Shown piece by piece: positions 1-7,838 of a DNA stretch of 57,985 nucleotides; position 1 is the first letter of the stretch, and each line of letters begins with the position of its first letter. The position numbers were made by a program, and so were the translations under genes. Under the pieces are notes generated by a model that was not told the origin of the DNA, did no database searches, and saw only the letters and a program-made list of their open reading frames with translations. Source of the stretch: a virus; the IMG/VR virus record IMGVR_UViG_3300010397_000011, positions 1 to 57,985 of that record. One strand, written 5' to 3'.

Positions 1-123
1 GGGCCGATCGTGATCGGCACGAGCAGCGGGCGCGGCTGGTAGTGGTCGTTCTGCCCGACATCACCGTCAGCGTGACCACGCTCGACGTCGTTCGCCTTCA
101 CGTCGGGAATGCCCAGGCCAGAC
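1..123. repeat. Direct terminal repeat (circular overlap), left copy
   Basis: Bases 1-123 are identical to bases 57863-57985. The same minus-strand gene reads in frame across the join, so this looks like the overlap left when a circular or circularly permuted molecule was linearised by assembly. A true short terminal repeat cannot be excluded from sequence alone. The unique circle is about 57,862 bp. Confidence 0.93.
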
Positions 124-197
124 ACGTCACCGAGCCGGTACGGCGTGTCGTCACCGAGGAGCAGCCCGCGGATCAGGATCGTGCGGCACTGCGTCAC
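1..197 (-). CDS. Distal tail (Dit-like) protein, N-terminal part
   Basis: This is the 5' part of a 141-residue gene that continues at 57862 and stops at 57634. It starts at GTG 197, overlapping the tape measure stop as GTGA. The N-terminus reads VTQCRTILIRGLLLGDDTP and continues with YRLGDVSGLGIPDV, the form of actinophage minor tail proteins that follow the tape measure and join tube to hub. The role is inferred from that resemblance and from its place between tape measure and hub. The window edge splits the gene; its remainder is listed at 57634-57985. Confidence 0.7.
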   Translation of the reverse strand, partial: MTQCRTILIRGLLLGDDTPYRLGDVSGLGIPDVKANDVERGHADGDVGQNDHYQPRPLLVPITIG

Positions 198-2323
198 GCC
201 GCCTCCATCCCGAACCGCCAGGCGAAGTGCTCAGCAATCGTCGACGCGACCTCGAGTGGCGACGCGTCAGGCGGCGACGGCACGATGAGTTGTTCCACGT
301 GGAACGTCGAGCCTGCACCGACGCCGACCGTCGCACCGCCACGCGACAGGTTGGCGAGCCGGTCGTTCGGCGTGATCGACGCACCCGCAGGCAGGCGGAC
401 GATCTCAGGCCCGCGCTCACCGACGAGCAGCGAGCCGCCGCTCAGCACCGTGCCACCCGTCGCACCGCCGAACAGATGCTTGGCTCCGCTGATGACACCG
501 CCGACGACACCCGCGCCCTTCTTGAAGAAGTCCACGACGTCGCCCGGTGTCGGGATGAACGAGAGGATCGCCTTCGTGATCTGCTCGCCCGACGACGTGA
601 TGCCCCGCACGACGCCACCGACCATTGCCGAGCCCGCGTCCACGAGGTCGGTCGCCGCGCCAGCCGCCGCGCTCGACACGGTGGTAGCGAAGGCGTTGAC
701 CAGGTGCTCGCCCGCGTGCGCGATCGCGCCGGGTGTCGCGAGGATCGCGTCGATGCCCGCGCCCACACCGTTGACGATCGCGAGGAACGAGCCCGTCACG
801 CGTGTGACCACACCGCCGACCCCGGCTTGTACCAGCCCAGCCCCTAGGTCGAGTGCGTTCAGGACACCATTGCCGAGACCGTCGCGGATGTGCTGGAACA
901 GGTCGCCGGGGTTGTCACCGAGGAAGCGGTCGATCGCGCCGAACGCGTCACCGATGATCTGCCCTGCCTTCGGCACGACGGCCGCGGTTGCGTTGCCGAC
1001 ATCGAGGATCGCGTTGCCGAGTGCTTCGCCGCCATGCGACGAGAGGAACGACGCGACCTCTTGCGACCCGGTGATGAAGTTCGTCTTGATGACGTCGAAC
1101 CCAGCCTTGAAGTTCTGATCGATCTGCGAGGGATGCACCTCGATGCCGAGGTTGAAGACATCGCTGATCGTGTTCGCGACTTTCGCTGTGACCTTGTCGA
1201 GGTTCGACGCGTTCTCGTCAGCAATAGCGAGGATCGTCTTATCGTGCTGCACGTCAGCGAGCGTCACGCCGAGCAGGCCGCCTTGCTGCGGTGCCGCGGG
1301 ACCCGCGACGCGTTGCTCGGGGATGCCGAAGTTCTTCGCGACCTGCGCGGCTGTCGCTGCGTTCTTCGTGCTGCGGCCGAGGAGGAACGCGTCGAACTCG
1401 TTCTGCACGACTTCGAGCCCGCGCTGGAAGTTCGACTTGCCGAGAGCGCCCTTGTTCGGATCGAAAATCTCAGCGAACAGCCCACGAGCCCCCTGCGCGA
1501 TCGGCTCGAAGATCGCGCCCGCCCCGCGCAGCACACTGGCCGCCGCGTCGAGTGCGACAGGGATGCCTTGCATCAGGCCGGTCTCGATCGTGTCGATCAC
1601 CGGGAGGAGCCGCGCACCCAGGTCCTCTTGCAACTCGTGGATGAACTCGTGGAACTTCGCGCCCGCTGTCGCCTGCGCCTGCGCGCTGCCCGCGAACTCG
1701 CGGTTCAACTCAGCGAGGATCAGCTTCTGCGCGCCGACAAGATCGCCGCTCGCTTGCAGCGCCTTGATCTGTTCCTTCTGCTGAGCAGTGAACGAGACAC
1801 CAACACGCGTCAGCGCGAGCAGGCCCTTCGTCGGGTCGTTCAACGCCTTGCCCAACTGGATCGCCGCGCCCGGCGCGTCCTTGCCGAGCGCCACGCTCAT
1901 GTCGAGCAGCGTCGTCGTCGTCTGATCGAAGATGTCGTTGCCCTCACCCGCTCGGTTGCGGATGTTCGTGAACGTGAGGAGCAGGTTCTCGGCCTTCGCG
2001 ATCGTGTCGTCCTCAACGCCGCTCATGTGCGACAGCGACCGCGCCAGTTTCTCGACCTCTTCGGCGCCGACGTTCGCCACGCCCTGCGTGCTCTTGATGA
2101 CAGCACCGGTCTGCGCCGCGATCTTGCGAGCCTCGTCAGCCGCCTTCACCGACTCCTTGCCGAAGTCGAAAATCTTCTCCGCCGCGAACGTCGCGGCGAA
2201 CGCGCCAGCCGCGACCTTCGCGACGTCCTTCATCTGACCCTTGATGCCGCTCTCGGCCTCGCGCGAGAAGTTCTTCGACTCGGGCTTGATCTCGACGAAC
2301 GCGTCACCGATGATCGTCGGCAC
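194..2323 (-). CDS. Tail tape measure protein
   Basis: A 709-residue protein that should set tail length and fill the tube before DNA ejection. The N-terminal third is helical, with AEKIFDFGKESVKAADEARK and the TP901-type core (GLLALTRVGVSFTAQQKEQI). The middle and C-terminus hold long Ala/Gly/Val-rich hydrophobic stretches (about residues 430-620) typical of tape measures. At roughly 0.15 nm per residue it predicts a tail near 105 nm. I see no lysozyme or peptidase domain, unlike many actinophage tape measures. It follows the two chaperone frames and precedes the distal tail gene, the standard siphovirus order. ATG start at 2323. Confidence 0.92.
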   Translation of the reverse strand: MPTIIGDAFVEIKPESKNFSREAESGIKGQMKDVAKVAAGAFAATFAAEKIFDFGKESVKAADEARKIAAQTGAVIKSTQGVANVGAEEVEKLARSLSHMSGVEDDTIAKAENLLLTFTNIRNRAGEGNDIFDQTTTTLLDMSVALGKDAPGAAIQLGKALNDPTKGLLALTRVGVSFTAQQKEQIKALQASGDLVGAQKLILAELNREFAGSAQAQATAGAKFHEFIHELQEDLGARLLPVIDTIETGLMQGIPVALDAAASVLRGAGAIFEPIAQGARGLFAEIFDPNKGALGKSNFQRGLEVVQNEFDAFLLGRSTKNAATAAQVAKNFGIPEQRVAGPAAPQQGGLLGVTLADVQHDKTILAIADENASNLDKVTAKVANTISDVFNLGIEVHPSQIDQNFKAGFDVIKTNFITGSQEVASFLSSHGGEALGNAILDVGNATAAVVPKAGQIIGDAFGAIDRFLGDNPGDLFQHIRDGLGNGVLNALDLGAGLVQAGVGGVVTRVTGSFLAIVNGVGAGIDAILATPGAIAHAGEHLVNAFATTVSSAAAGAATDLVDAGSAMVGGVVRGITSSGEQITKAILSFIPTPGDVVDFFKKGAGVVGGVISGAKHLFGGATGGTVLSGGSLLVGERGPEIVRLPAGASITPNDRLANLSRGGATVGVGAGSTFHVEQLIVPSPPDASPLEVASTIAEHFAWRFGMEAA

Positions 2324-2679
2324 TACTCAGGTCTCCGTTCGGGCCGCTTCATGTTCGGGTCACGAGGTGGTGCGGGTGGCAGCGCCGTCATTCTGGCATC
2401 CCACTCGGCCTCGGTGATGCCCCACCGCTTGCGGCTCGCGATCAGCGGCTTGGCGAAGTGCTCGCTGTAAGCCTTCAGCGCCTCGTCGAGGTCGGCCAAC
2501 GGATGCCCGTCGACGCGAATCGCGAGCGTGACGTTGAGGAGTTCGCGCAGGGTGAGGTCGTCGAGCCGGTAGCCCGCGAGGAGGAGCCGCCCTTCCACGT
2601 ACTGCGTGTGGGCCAGAGCCCACGTCGCTAGGTGGAGAGCGGCGTCGAAGGGTGGCCTGACTGCAACGGCGCGAGCCAC
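2323..2679 (-). CDS. Tail assembly chaperone, second frame (GT-like extension)
   Basis: A 118-codon frame lying -1 relative to the upstream chaperone gene and overlapping its last 52 bases. In tailed phages the equivalent frame is usually made as a C-terminal extension by ribosomal frameshifting and helps load the tape measure for tube assembly. Here a GTG at 2679 could also start it independently; an in-frame TGA lies just upstream of that GTG, so any shift must occur in the final ~20 codons of the first frame. The product ends in a basic Pro-rich tail. It stops at 2323, on the first base of the tape measure start. Confidence 0.75.
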   Translation of the reverse strand: MARAVAVRPPFDAALHLATWALAHTQYVEGRLLLAGYRLDDLTLRELLNVTLAIRVDGHPLADLDEALKAYSEHFAKPLIASRKRWGITEAEWDARMTALPPAPPRDPNMKRPERRPE

Positions 2680-3017
2680 TGCACGACGTCACCGAGCAGC
2701 GACGCGCTCACCGCCTTGGTCCGGTCGCGTGCGAACCGCGCAAACCGTTCCTGGTCCTCGTCGACCACGACCGCTTGTAGGTATCCCATAAGGGCATCGG
2801 CGGGCCACACCTGATTGCCCTGCGCGTCGGTGAAGAACGTCGCCACGAAGTCAGCGGCGATGCCCGCAGGCACCGACGGGATCGCGGTGAACTCCTCGAT
2901 CCAGTCCACCTCTTTCGTCTCGCCGTTCTCGTCGACGACGCGCTGCTTGCCCTCGAGTACGAACACGAGCGGGTCGTCGTTCGGGACCAGCGGTTGCACG
3001 AACACTTTGCGGGGCAT
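2628..3017 (-). CDS. Tail assembly chaperone (G-like)
   Basis: A 129-residue acidic protein directly upstream of the tape measure, the usual place for the first tail assembly chaperone. It opens with MPRKVFVQPLVPNDDPLVFV and has a helical segment with ERFARFARDRTK. The C-terminus overlaps a -1 frame, as in lambda G/GT systems. Its ATG at 3017 overlaps the stop of the neck gene. Identification rests on position, size and the overlapping frame rather than on strong sequence identity. Confidence 0.75.
   Translation of the reverse strand: MPRKVFVQPLVPNDDPLVFVLEGKQRVVDENGETKEVDWIEEFTAIPSVPAGIAADFVATFFTDAQGNQVWPADALMGYLQAVVVDEDQERFARFARDRTKAVSASLLGDVVQWLAPLQSGHPSTPLST
2646..2652 (-). other. Candidate -1 frameshift site
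   Basis: On the minus strand the zero frame reads CAC CCT TCG here. Slipping back one base gives CCC TTC and enters the 2323-2679 frame. C CCT TCG is an imperfect X XXY YYZ heptamer: the P-site pairing is kept and the A-site pairing is weak. It falls inside the only overlap in which the second frame is open. Confidence 0.4.
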
Positions 3018-3487
3018 CAGTACCGACCTCTCAGGACTGCCAACGCTCGGATGAGGAAGCGGTTCGGCTTCGTGCCGGGATGCTGCACCGACTTGATGCG
3101 GATCAGCCGGTCGTACCGCTTCGAGAAGAACACGAGCATCGGCGCGCGGCGCGCGGTGATCGTGTGAGGGACGGTGCCCTCATGCACCCACAGGGAGACG
3201 GGATCGTCGGAGCCCACGAGCGCGGACGGCCCGCTCGGGCTGGTGACGATGCGCTTCACGATCGAGTTGCGCAGTTGCCCAGGCGGCCGTTGCCGATGCG
3301 ATGCCGTGTACGCGTCGGGCGGCACGAACACCGGGCACTCTTCCTTCGCCTTGATCTTCACGAGCTCCGCGTCCTCGATCAGTCGGCGCACGACGGGACC
3401 GCCCGGCCCGCGCAGCAGTTCGGCCAACTTCGTCGGGTTCATCACGACGCGCACACCGAACGTCCCGGCGCTCGACGTACTAGCCAC
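3017..3487 (-). CDS. HK97 gp10-like neck/tail completion protein
   Basis: 156 residues with the features of the HK97 gp10-like family: a basic middle, then WVHEGTVPHTITAR and QHPGTKPNRFLIRAL near the C-terminus. Such proteins sit at the head-tail interface and are needed to complete the neck. Its neighbours fit, with a tail-terminator-like gene upstream (overlapping by 8 bases) and chaperones downstream. Confidence 0.78.
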   Translation of the reverse strand: MASTSSAGTFGVRVVMNPTKLAELLRGPGGPVVRRLIEDAELVKIKAKEECPVFVPPDAYTASHRQRPPGQLRNSIVKRIVTSPSGPSALVGSDDPVSLWVHEGTVPHTITARRAPMLVFFSKRYDRLIRIKSVQHPGTKPNRFLIRALAVLRGRY

Positions 3488-3992
3488 TGACGAGGCCCAC
3501 CTTGACGCGCGTGTCGGAGCCCACGTGCCCGCCGCTCGGACCGACCACCGCCGCGGACTGGAACACGTACGAGTGGCAGGCGACCATGCCCGCCTGCACC
3601 GCGGCGACGAGCGCGTTGTGCACGCGGATCATGTCAGCGAACACCAACTCCGCGTCGCTCTGCTCCTCGCCCACTGACGGCACGAGCACCCGCTTGTTGC
3701 GCACCTTCGGCACTGCGTCCTGGCATCGCATCAGCCGGATGACGTACGTGCCCGACTGGCCGGCGAACGCGGCCGACGCGCTGTTCGAGTCGAACACGTC
3801 GATCGTCGGGTCGAGCGCGGACGGCGCTGTCGATTCGAGCCAGATCGCGAGCATCGGGCAGTCGTCGACGGCCTGGCCTGCCGACACGAACTGCCGCTCG
3901 GGGAGGTCGACGCCAGCGGTGTCGTACGCGTCGACGATCGCGTCGAGCATCGCTTCGGCAATGTCGAACGGTCGCTCAGGCGGGAGCGCCAC
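3480..3992 (-). CDS. Tail terminator-like protein
   Basis: A 170-residue protein between a small gene and the HK97 gp10-like gene, where siphoviruses encode the tail terminator that caps the tube. It begins MALPPERPFDIAEAMLDAI and has the mixed alpha/beta pattern with a conserved-looking YVIRLMRCQ strand in the middle. The assignment is by position, length and pattern; no diagnostic motif is visible. Confidence 0.55.
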   Translation of the reverse strand: MALPPERPFDIAEAMLDAIVDAYDTAGVDLPERQFVSAGQAVDDCPMLAIWLESTAPSALDPTIDVFDSNSASAAFAGQSGTYVIRLMRCQDAVPKVRNKRVLVPSVGEEQSDAELVFADMIRVHNALVAAVQAGMVACHSYVFQSAAVVGPSGGHVGSDTRVKVGLVSG

Positions 3993-4179
3993 GGTCGTCC
4001 TTCAGGAGCAGCGCGGCGCGGGGCTTCGGTCGTTGCGCCTCGATCGCCGCGACCCGTGCCGCGCGCTTCGGCCACGGGCCGATCCACTGCCCGATCGTCT
4101 CGACGCTGTTGGTCATCACGAACGACGTGAGCCAGGCGTCGTTCGTCTCGGACGCGATGCGGGTCCGCACGTCAGCCAT
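3976..4179 (-). CDS. Small neck-region protein, unknown
   Basis: 67 residues if started at ATG 4179, which overlaps the stop of the upstream glycosyltransferase by 8 bases (ATGGCTGA). It overlaps the tail-terminator-like gene by 17 bases at its end. It is helical and basic near the C-terminus (WPKRAARVAAIEAQRPKPR). I do not recognise it; its place between glycosyltransferase and neck genes suggests a small connector or assembly factor. Confidence 0.6.
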   Translation of the reverse strand: MADVRTRIASETNDAWLTSFVMTNSVETIGQWIGPWPKRAARVAAIEAQRPKPRAALLLKDDRGAPA

Positions 4180-5134
4180 CGAGGAGGTCGAGGATCTGTC
4201 GTGCTGCACGTCCAGCGGCGTGGTCGTCGTGGTACTCGTAGCACCGGGTCACGGCAGCCGAGCGTAGTGCGCAGTGCGCAGCGGGGTCCTCGATCGCTTC
4301 GAGCACCGCGTCGAGGAGGTCGTCGGGCTCGTCGACCTGGCGGCCCGGCACGTGCGACCAGAACCGCAGCCCGTGCTCGACGTCGCGTCGGTACCACGGC
4401 GCGTTGAGCACCACGACAGGGATGCCGAGCGCGGCCGCTTCGTACATCAGCGACGTGTTGTCCGCGACGAGGACGTCAGCCTTCGCCAGGACCTCGGCCC
4501 CGTCACGCCAGTACGGGGCGCCCACAGCCGCCCACACGCCCTCATACCTCCGTGCCCCACGGGGATGGGCATGCCCGACCAGGGAGCCCCCAGCGGCGCC
4601 CAGGGCCTGCCCTAGCGGACGCAGGGCCCGCAGGTGGTGGGGCATCGCGGACATGGTCTCGGGGATCGTCGGGCAGTCCCAGTGGAACGTCACCGCCACG
4701 ACCCCCGTGCGTTCACGCTGCACCTCGCGAAGTCGGTCGAGTTTCGGGCATCCGACCACCGCGACACGCGCCGACGGGTAGCGGCGCAGCCAGTTCTCAC
4801 CGACGACGCGGTTCGGGCAGAGGAACAGCACGACGTGATCGAGGTCGTCGCCGCCCGAGTACGACGGTGACGACGCGAGCCGCTTGTCGCCGTAGTACGT
4901 CTGCCCCGCGCCGTGCTCGACCATCACGAGCGGCAGCTTCGGCCAGCGGTACGCGTCGACAGCGCCAGCGATGATGACGGCCTCGGGCTTGTGCGTGCCG
5001 ACCCGCTCACCCCACGTCGTGCCGCGCGGTGCGAGGAACTTCCCGCGCCGCTCGGCGGGCAGCGCGTCCCACACCGGCCTGATGTGCTCGGCGTAATGCG
5101 GGAACGACGCGTACGCGTCGATGCGCTCGATCAC
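4172..5134 (-). CDS. GT-B fold glycosyl/glycerophosphotransferase-like protein
   Basis: About 320 residues from GTG 5134 (GTGA overlap with the upstream glycosyltransferase). It has the C-terminal half of CDP-glycerol:poly(glycerophosphate) glycerophosphotransferase and related GT-B enzymes: a VVGCPKLDRL strand-turn, VAVTFHWDCP, then LAKADVLVADNTSLMYEAAALG, close to the ADVLITDYSS-EAAALGIP nucleotide-binding motif. It is probably a transferase acting on cell-wall or virion glycans, with unknown donor. It is the last gene of the glycan cassette before the neck genes. A GC-rich GGCTCCCT-type island at about 4545-4640 lies inside it. Confidence 0.75.
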   Translation of the reverse strand: MIERIDAYASFPHYAEHIRPVWDALPAERRGKFLAPRGTTWGERVGTHKPEAVIIAGAVDAYRWPKLPLVMVEHGAGQTYYGDKRLASSPSYSGGDDLDHVVLFLCPNRVVGENWLRRYPSARVAVVGCPKLDRLREVQRERTGVVAVTFHWDCPTIPETMSAMPHHLRALRPLGQALGAAGGSLVGHAHPRGARRYEGVWAAVGAPYWRDGAEVLAKADVLVADNTSLMYEAAALGIPVVVLNAPWYRRDVEHGLRFWSHVPGRQVDEPDDLLDAVLEAIEDPAAHCALRSAAVTRCYEYHDDHAAGRAARQILDLLDG

Positions 5135-6147
5135 ACGGCCTCCAACGCGGCACGCCATGTCGGGAGCAGCGCGTCCCACGAGTGGTCCTCGGCCCACGCC
5201 GCGACCTTGCGACGGTGCAGTTCGAGTTGCCCACGATCGCGAGCGAGGAGGTCCATCGCCGCGGCGATACTCGAGGGAAGCGGCGTCGCGATCCGCAACG
5301 GCCCGGCCTGCGTGAACAGTCGCCCGTTGAGCGCGGACTGCGTGAGCAGCGCGGGGTACCAGTCGTTCGGTGGCACCTTCGGCATGATCGGCACGAGGCC
5401 CGCGCCGATCGCCTCCTGCACCGGCAGGCACAGCCCGCCGTAGCGGCGCGGCATGACGAGCACGTCCTGGTCCTCGTACATCTCCCAGTAGTTCTCGGCC
5501 GCGGGTCGGATCGTGAGCGACGCGTTCGGCCCGACCCGCGCTGTCTGCCACGGGCGGCAGTCCTGGTCGATGACCGTGATGTCGATGGCCTCGTGCAGGA
5601 TCGAGCAGGCCCGCAGGAACGGCACCGTGCCGTTCCGATCAGCGGCGGCCTGGTGGCCGGCGACGTGGAGGACGCGCAGTGGGCCGTCACGGTTGAGCGA
5701 CGGCCACCGCCAACGGTCGAGCGGGATCGGGATCGGGATCACCCGATGCGGGCCTGCGTGCTCGGCGCGCCACGGTGTCGGCAGCCACACCTCGGTCGGC
5801 CGTGGCGTCTCGGGGCCCAGGAACTCGGGCATCGCGTGCAGCACCGTCTTGACGCCAGCGAGGTTGGCCCATCCCACGATGCGCGGGTCGTAGAACGTCT
5901 CGGCCGTGTAGATCACGTCGAGGCCGTCGATCCACTCGCGCACCGCGAGTTCGGGCAGGCGCCCGTCGCGGAACAGCCCGATCGTCGTGCGGTCCAGGTC
6001 GAACCGATCGTGGTGCATCGGGAACCCGCGGCCGAGCACGCCCATGTCGACGAGCAGCACCCTGTCAGGGACCAGGTGCCGGGCGACTTCCCACGTGAGG
6101 ATGCCCAGCCCGCGGTTCTCCGCGCGGGCTATCAGCCCGACCTTCAT
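5131..6147 (-). CDS. Glycosyltransferase (GT-B, family 4-like)
   Basis: 338 residues from ATG 6147. The N-terminus MKVGLIARAENRGLGILTWE is a Rossmann entry. The middle has LRVLHVAGHQAAADRNGT (donor-domain start), and then DVLVMPRRYGGLCLPVQEAIGAGL, which matches the GT4 motif in which a Glu after a Gly-rich loop contacts the nucleotide-sugar (G-G-x-C-L-P-x-x-E-A). Probably adds sugars to a phage or cell-surface acceptor. It precedes another GT-B gene with a GTGA overlap and follows a secreted-protein gene on the other strand. Confidence 0.82.
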   Translation of the reverse strand: MKVGLIARAENRGLGILTWEVARHLVPDRVLLVDMGVLGRGFPMHHDRFDLDRTTIGLFRDGRLPELAVREWIDGLDVIYTAETFYDPRIVGWANLAGVKTVLHAMPEFLGPETPRPTEVWLPTPWRAEHAGPHRVIPIPIPLDRWRWPSLNRDGPLRVLHVAGHQAAADRNGTVPFLRACSILHEAIDITVIDQDCRPWQTARVGPNASLTIRPAAENYWEMYEDQDVLVMPRRYGGLCLPVQEAIGAGLVPIMPKVPPNDWYPALLTQSALNGRLFTQAGPLRIATPLPSSIAAAMDLLARDRGQLELHRRKVAAWAEDHSWDALLPTWRAALEAV

Positions 6148-6170
6148 CGGCACGGGTGCAGACTGCCGGT

Positions 6171-6431
6171 ATGCGCAGAGCACTGATCGTTCTCGCCGTC
6201 GCAGTGGCAGCCGCGATTCCGGCTGTCGCCGCGCAGGCAGGCACTACTCCACCCGAGCCGAAGACCTCGACCATCGCGGTCGCGATCGACTCGCACCTCG
6301 GTGACACGACGGCTGTCATCGACTGCGGTCCGTTCGGCGTGCAGACCGCACCGGCCGGTGACGGCACGCTGATCCTGGCGAACGTGTACGCGCCGTCGAA
6401 GGTGCGGTGCACGATCACGCTGAAGGGCTGA
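6171..6431 (+). CDS. Small secreted protein, unknown
   Basis: One of the very few plus-strand genes, placed inside the minus-strand late unit in a 286-base gap. 86 residues from ATG 6171: a clear signal peptide (MRRALIVLAVAVAAAIPAV, then AAQA just before the predicted cut) and a mature part of about 64 residues with two Cys (IDCGPFG and VRCTITLKG), probably one disulfide in a small beta fold. The upstream ribosome site is weak. Its coding-like composition, signal peptide and the lack of any minus gene here support it. Confidence 0.62.
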   Translation: MRRALIVLAVAVAAAIPAVAAQAGTTPPEPKTSTIAVAIDSHLGDTTAVIDCGPFGVQTAPAGDGTLILANVYAPSKVRCTITLKG

Positions 6432-6433
6432 CA

Positions 6434-6958
6434 TCACCGAACGCCGATGACGACGAACGACTCGGACGCGCGGGCGCCAGCCCAGGTCGAGGTTTCCAGA
6501 ATCTCCGAGGCGAGCAGGCCGCGACGGTGCAGCCGCTCGACGACTGACTCGCCCGACCACATCGAGCGTCGACTCCCGTGCCACGTCGCCCACCGCAGGA
6601 TCTTCCCCTCGTCAGTGGGCTCGACGTCATCGCTCACGAGGTCCTGCATCTCGGGCGCGAAGTACGAGCCGATGCGCCACGAGAAGATGACGTCGATGAT
6701 GTCTGCGTCGACAACGATCAGCGTGCCGCGCGGCTCAAGACACTTCGCGCACTCGTCGAGCACCTGGTCGGCGTCGTCGTAGGTGAACAGATGCAGCACG
6801 TGATTGAGCAGCACCGTCTCCGCGGAGCGGTGCCACCGTCGCAGGTCCCGCGCGCTGCCCTCGCTGACGTTCGGGCCGAAGTAGCGAGGGTCGGTGTCGA
6901 TGTTCACCCAGCCGTCGCGCACGTCCTCGCCGCATCCCACGTTCAGCCTCACGCCCAT
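6434..6958 (-). CDS. SAM-dependent methyltransferase
   Basis: 174 residues from ATG 6958, overlapping the upstream deacetylase stop by 10 bases. Motif I is LNVGCGEDVRDGWVNID, typical of small class I methyltransferases beside glycosyltransferases. A post-I region has LLNHVLHLFTYDDADQVLDE, and LEPRGTLIVVDADI matches motifs III-IV. The probable substrate is a sugar or sugar nucleotide, judging by its neighbours (PIG-L deacetylase, glycosyltransferases). Confidence 0.85.
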   Translation of the reverse strand: MGVRLNVGCGEDVRDGWVNIDTDPRYFGPNVSEGSARDLRRWHRSAETVLLNHVLHLFTYDDADQVLDECAKCLEPRGTLIVVDADIIDVIFSWRIGSYFAPEMQDLVSDDVEPTDEGKILRWATWHGSRRSMWSGESVVERLHRRGLLASEILETSTWAGARASESFVVIGVR

Positions 6959-7623
6959 TCCCAGTACCTCTCGGGTGTCATCACACAGTTGTGGCCGAGG
7001 CCGTTGCCCTCGTTGCCGATGACAGGCCACTGCGATCGGTACTGCTCGCACGCCTGAAGCTTCAGACCAGCCTCGCCCGTGCCGACGAACGTGCGCTGCA
7101 GCATCGCGTTGTGCCGCTTCGACTCAGCGGCGATCGACGCGTGACGGTACAAGATCGACTCGGGATCAGTCACCGAGCCGGGCAGGTCCGCGTAGAACCG
7201 GAGCCGGTCGGCGCTCACCGTCCGAATCGCGAGCGACGTCACGCGGTAGTGGTCGGGGTGCAGCACACCGAGCGGTGCGAGCACGTAGTCAGGGTTCACC
7301 GCCGCGACGATCGACGAGACCATGCTCGACGCGGCTTCCCAGTCGAACGCCTGCCCGTACTGCACGTCGCAGAACGGGAGGTGCATTGCCGCAGCGTTGA
7401 GGACCGAGAGCGCGGTGATGTCCTCCTCGCGCCGCGTCTTGATCGCATCAGCCGCGTGACGGAACCCGCAGTGCTCGTCGTACGGGGTCGTCACTCGGAA
7501 CGGGGCAGGCGGGTACCCGGCGAAGACGGTCGCCACCACGACGTCGGGTCGGCCCGCCATGAACTGCCCGCACGACAGCACCGCGTCGTCGAGGTGCGGA
7601 GAGAGGATCAGTACCGGGTCCAC
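6949..7623 (-). CDS. PIG-L family N-acetylglucosamine deacetylase-like
   Basis: 224 residues. SPHLDDAVLSCG near the N-terminus is the PHxDD zinc and catalytic motif of the PIG-L/MshB/LmbE family, and LHPDHYRV supplies the later HxDH-like motif. Family members remove an N-acetyl group from GlcNAc-containing molecules. The length is normal for the family, with no signal peptide, so it should act in the cytoplasm on sugar precursors. Together with the methyltransferase and glycosyltransferases it suggests an assembled, modified amino sugar. Confidence 0.9.
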   Translation of the reverse strand: MDPVLILSPHLDDAVLSCGQFMAGRPDVVVATVFAGYPPAPFRVTTPYDEHCGFRHAADAIKTRREEDITALSVLNAAAMHLPFCDVQYGQAFDWEAASSMVSSIVAAVNPDYVLAPLGVLHPDHYRVTSLAIRTVSADRLRFYADLPGSVTDPESILYRHASIAAESKRHNAMLQRTFVGTGEAGLKLQACEQYRSQWPVIGNEGNGLGHNCVMTPERYWEWA

Positions 7624-7838
7624 CGGCCCCGCATCTGCCGTTCCCTCACCCGACGCTGACGCTGGACGTACAGCGCGATCGACGAGCCCACGACCGTGGC
7701 GAACGCGACCGCGAGGACGAACGCGTTGTACGGCCCGAGCCCGTGCGTGCCGATGTCGCCCCCGACCATGACGAACGACAGCGCCCCCATCCCGAGGGCG
7801 CTGCCGAACATCACATCAGGGACGAGGTCGCCCCTCAC
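7608..7838 (-). CDS. Small membrane protein, two TM segments
   Basis: 76 residues from GTG 7838 (GTGA overlap with the LPxTG gene stop). Two hydrophobic segments, about residues 12-30 and 38-58 (NAFVLAVAFATVVGSSIALY), are followed by a strongly basic tail (QRQRRVRERQMRGR). It is translation-coupled to both the LPxTG gene and the deacetylase. It could be an accessory holin or a membrane partner of the glycan cassette; nothing decides between these. Confidence 0.6.
   Translation of the reverse strand: MRGDLVPDVMFGSALGMGALSFVMVGGDIGTHGLGPYNAFVLAVAFATVVGSSIALYVQRQRRVRERQMRGRWTRY

Noticed and set aside
890-2470. Long plus-strand open frame opposite the tape measure gene
   Set aside because: Antisense shadow in very GC-rich DNA; Arg/Asp/Glu-rich product without a family pattern, while the minus strand encodes a clear tape measure.
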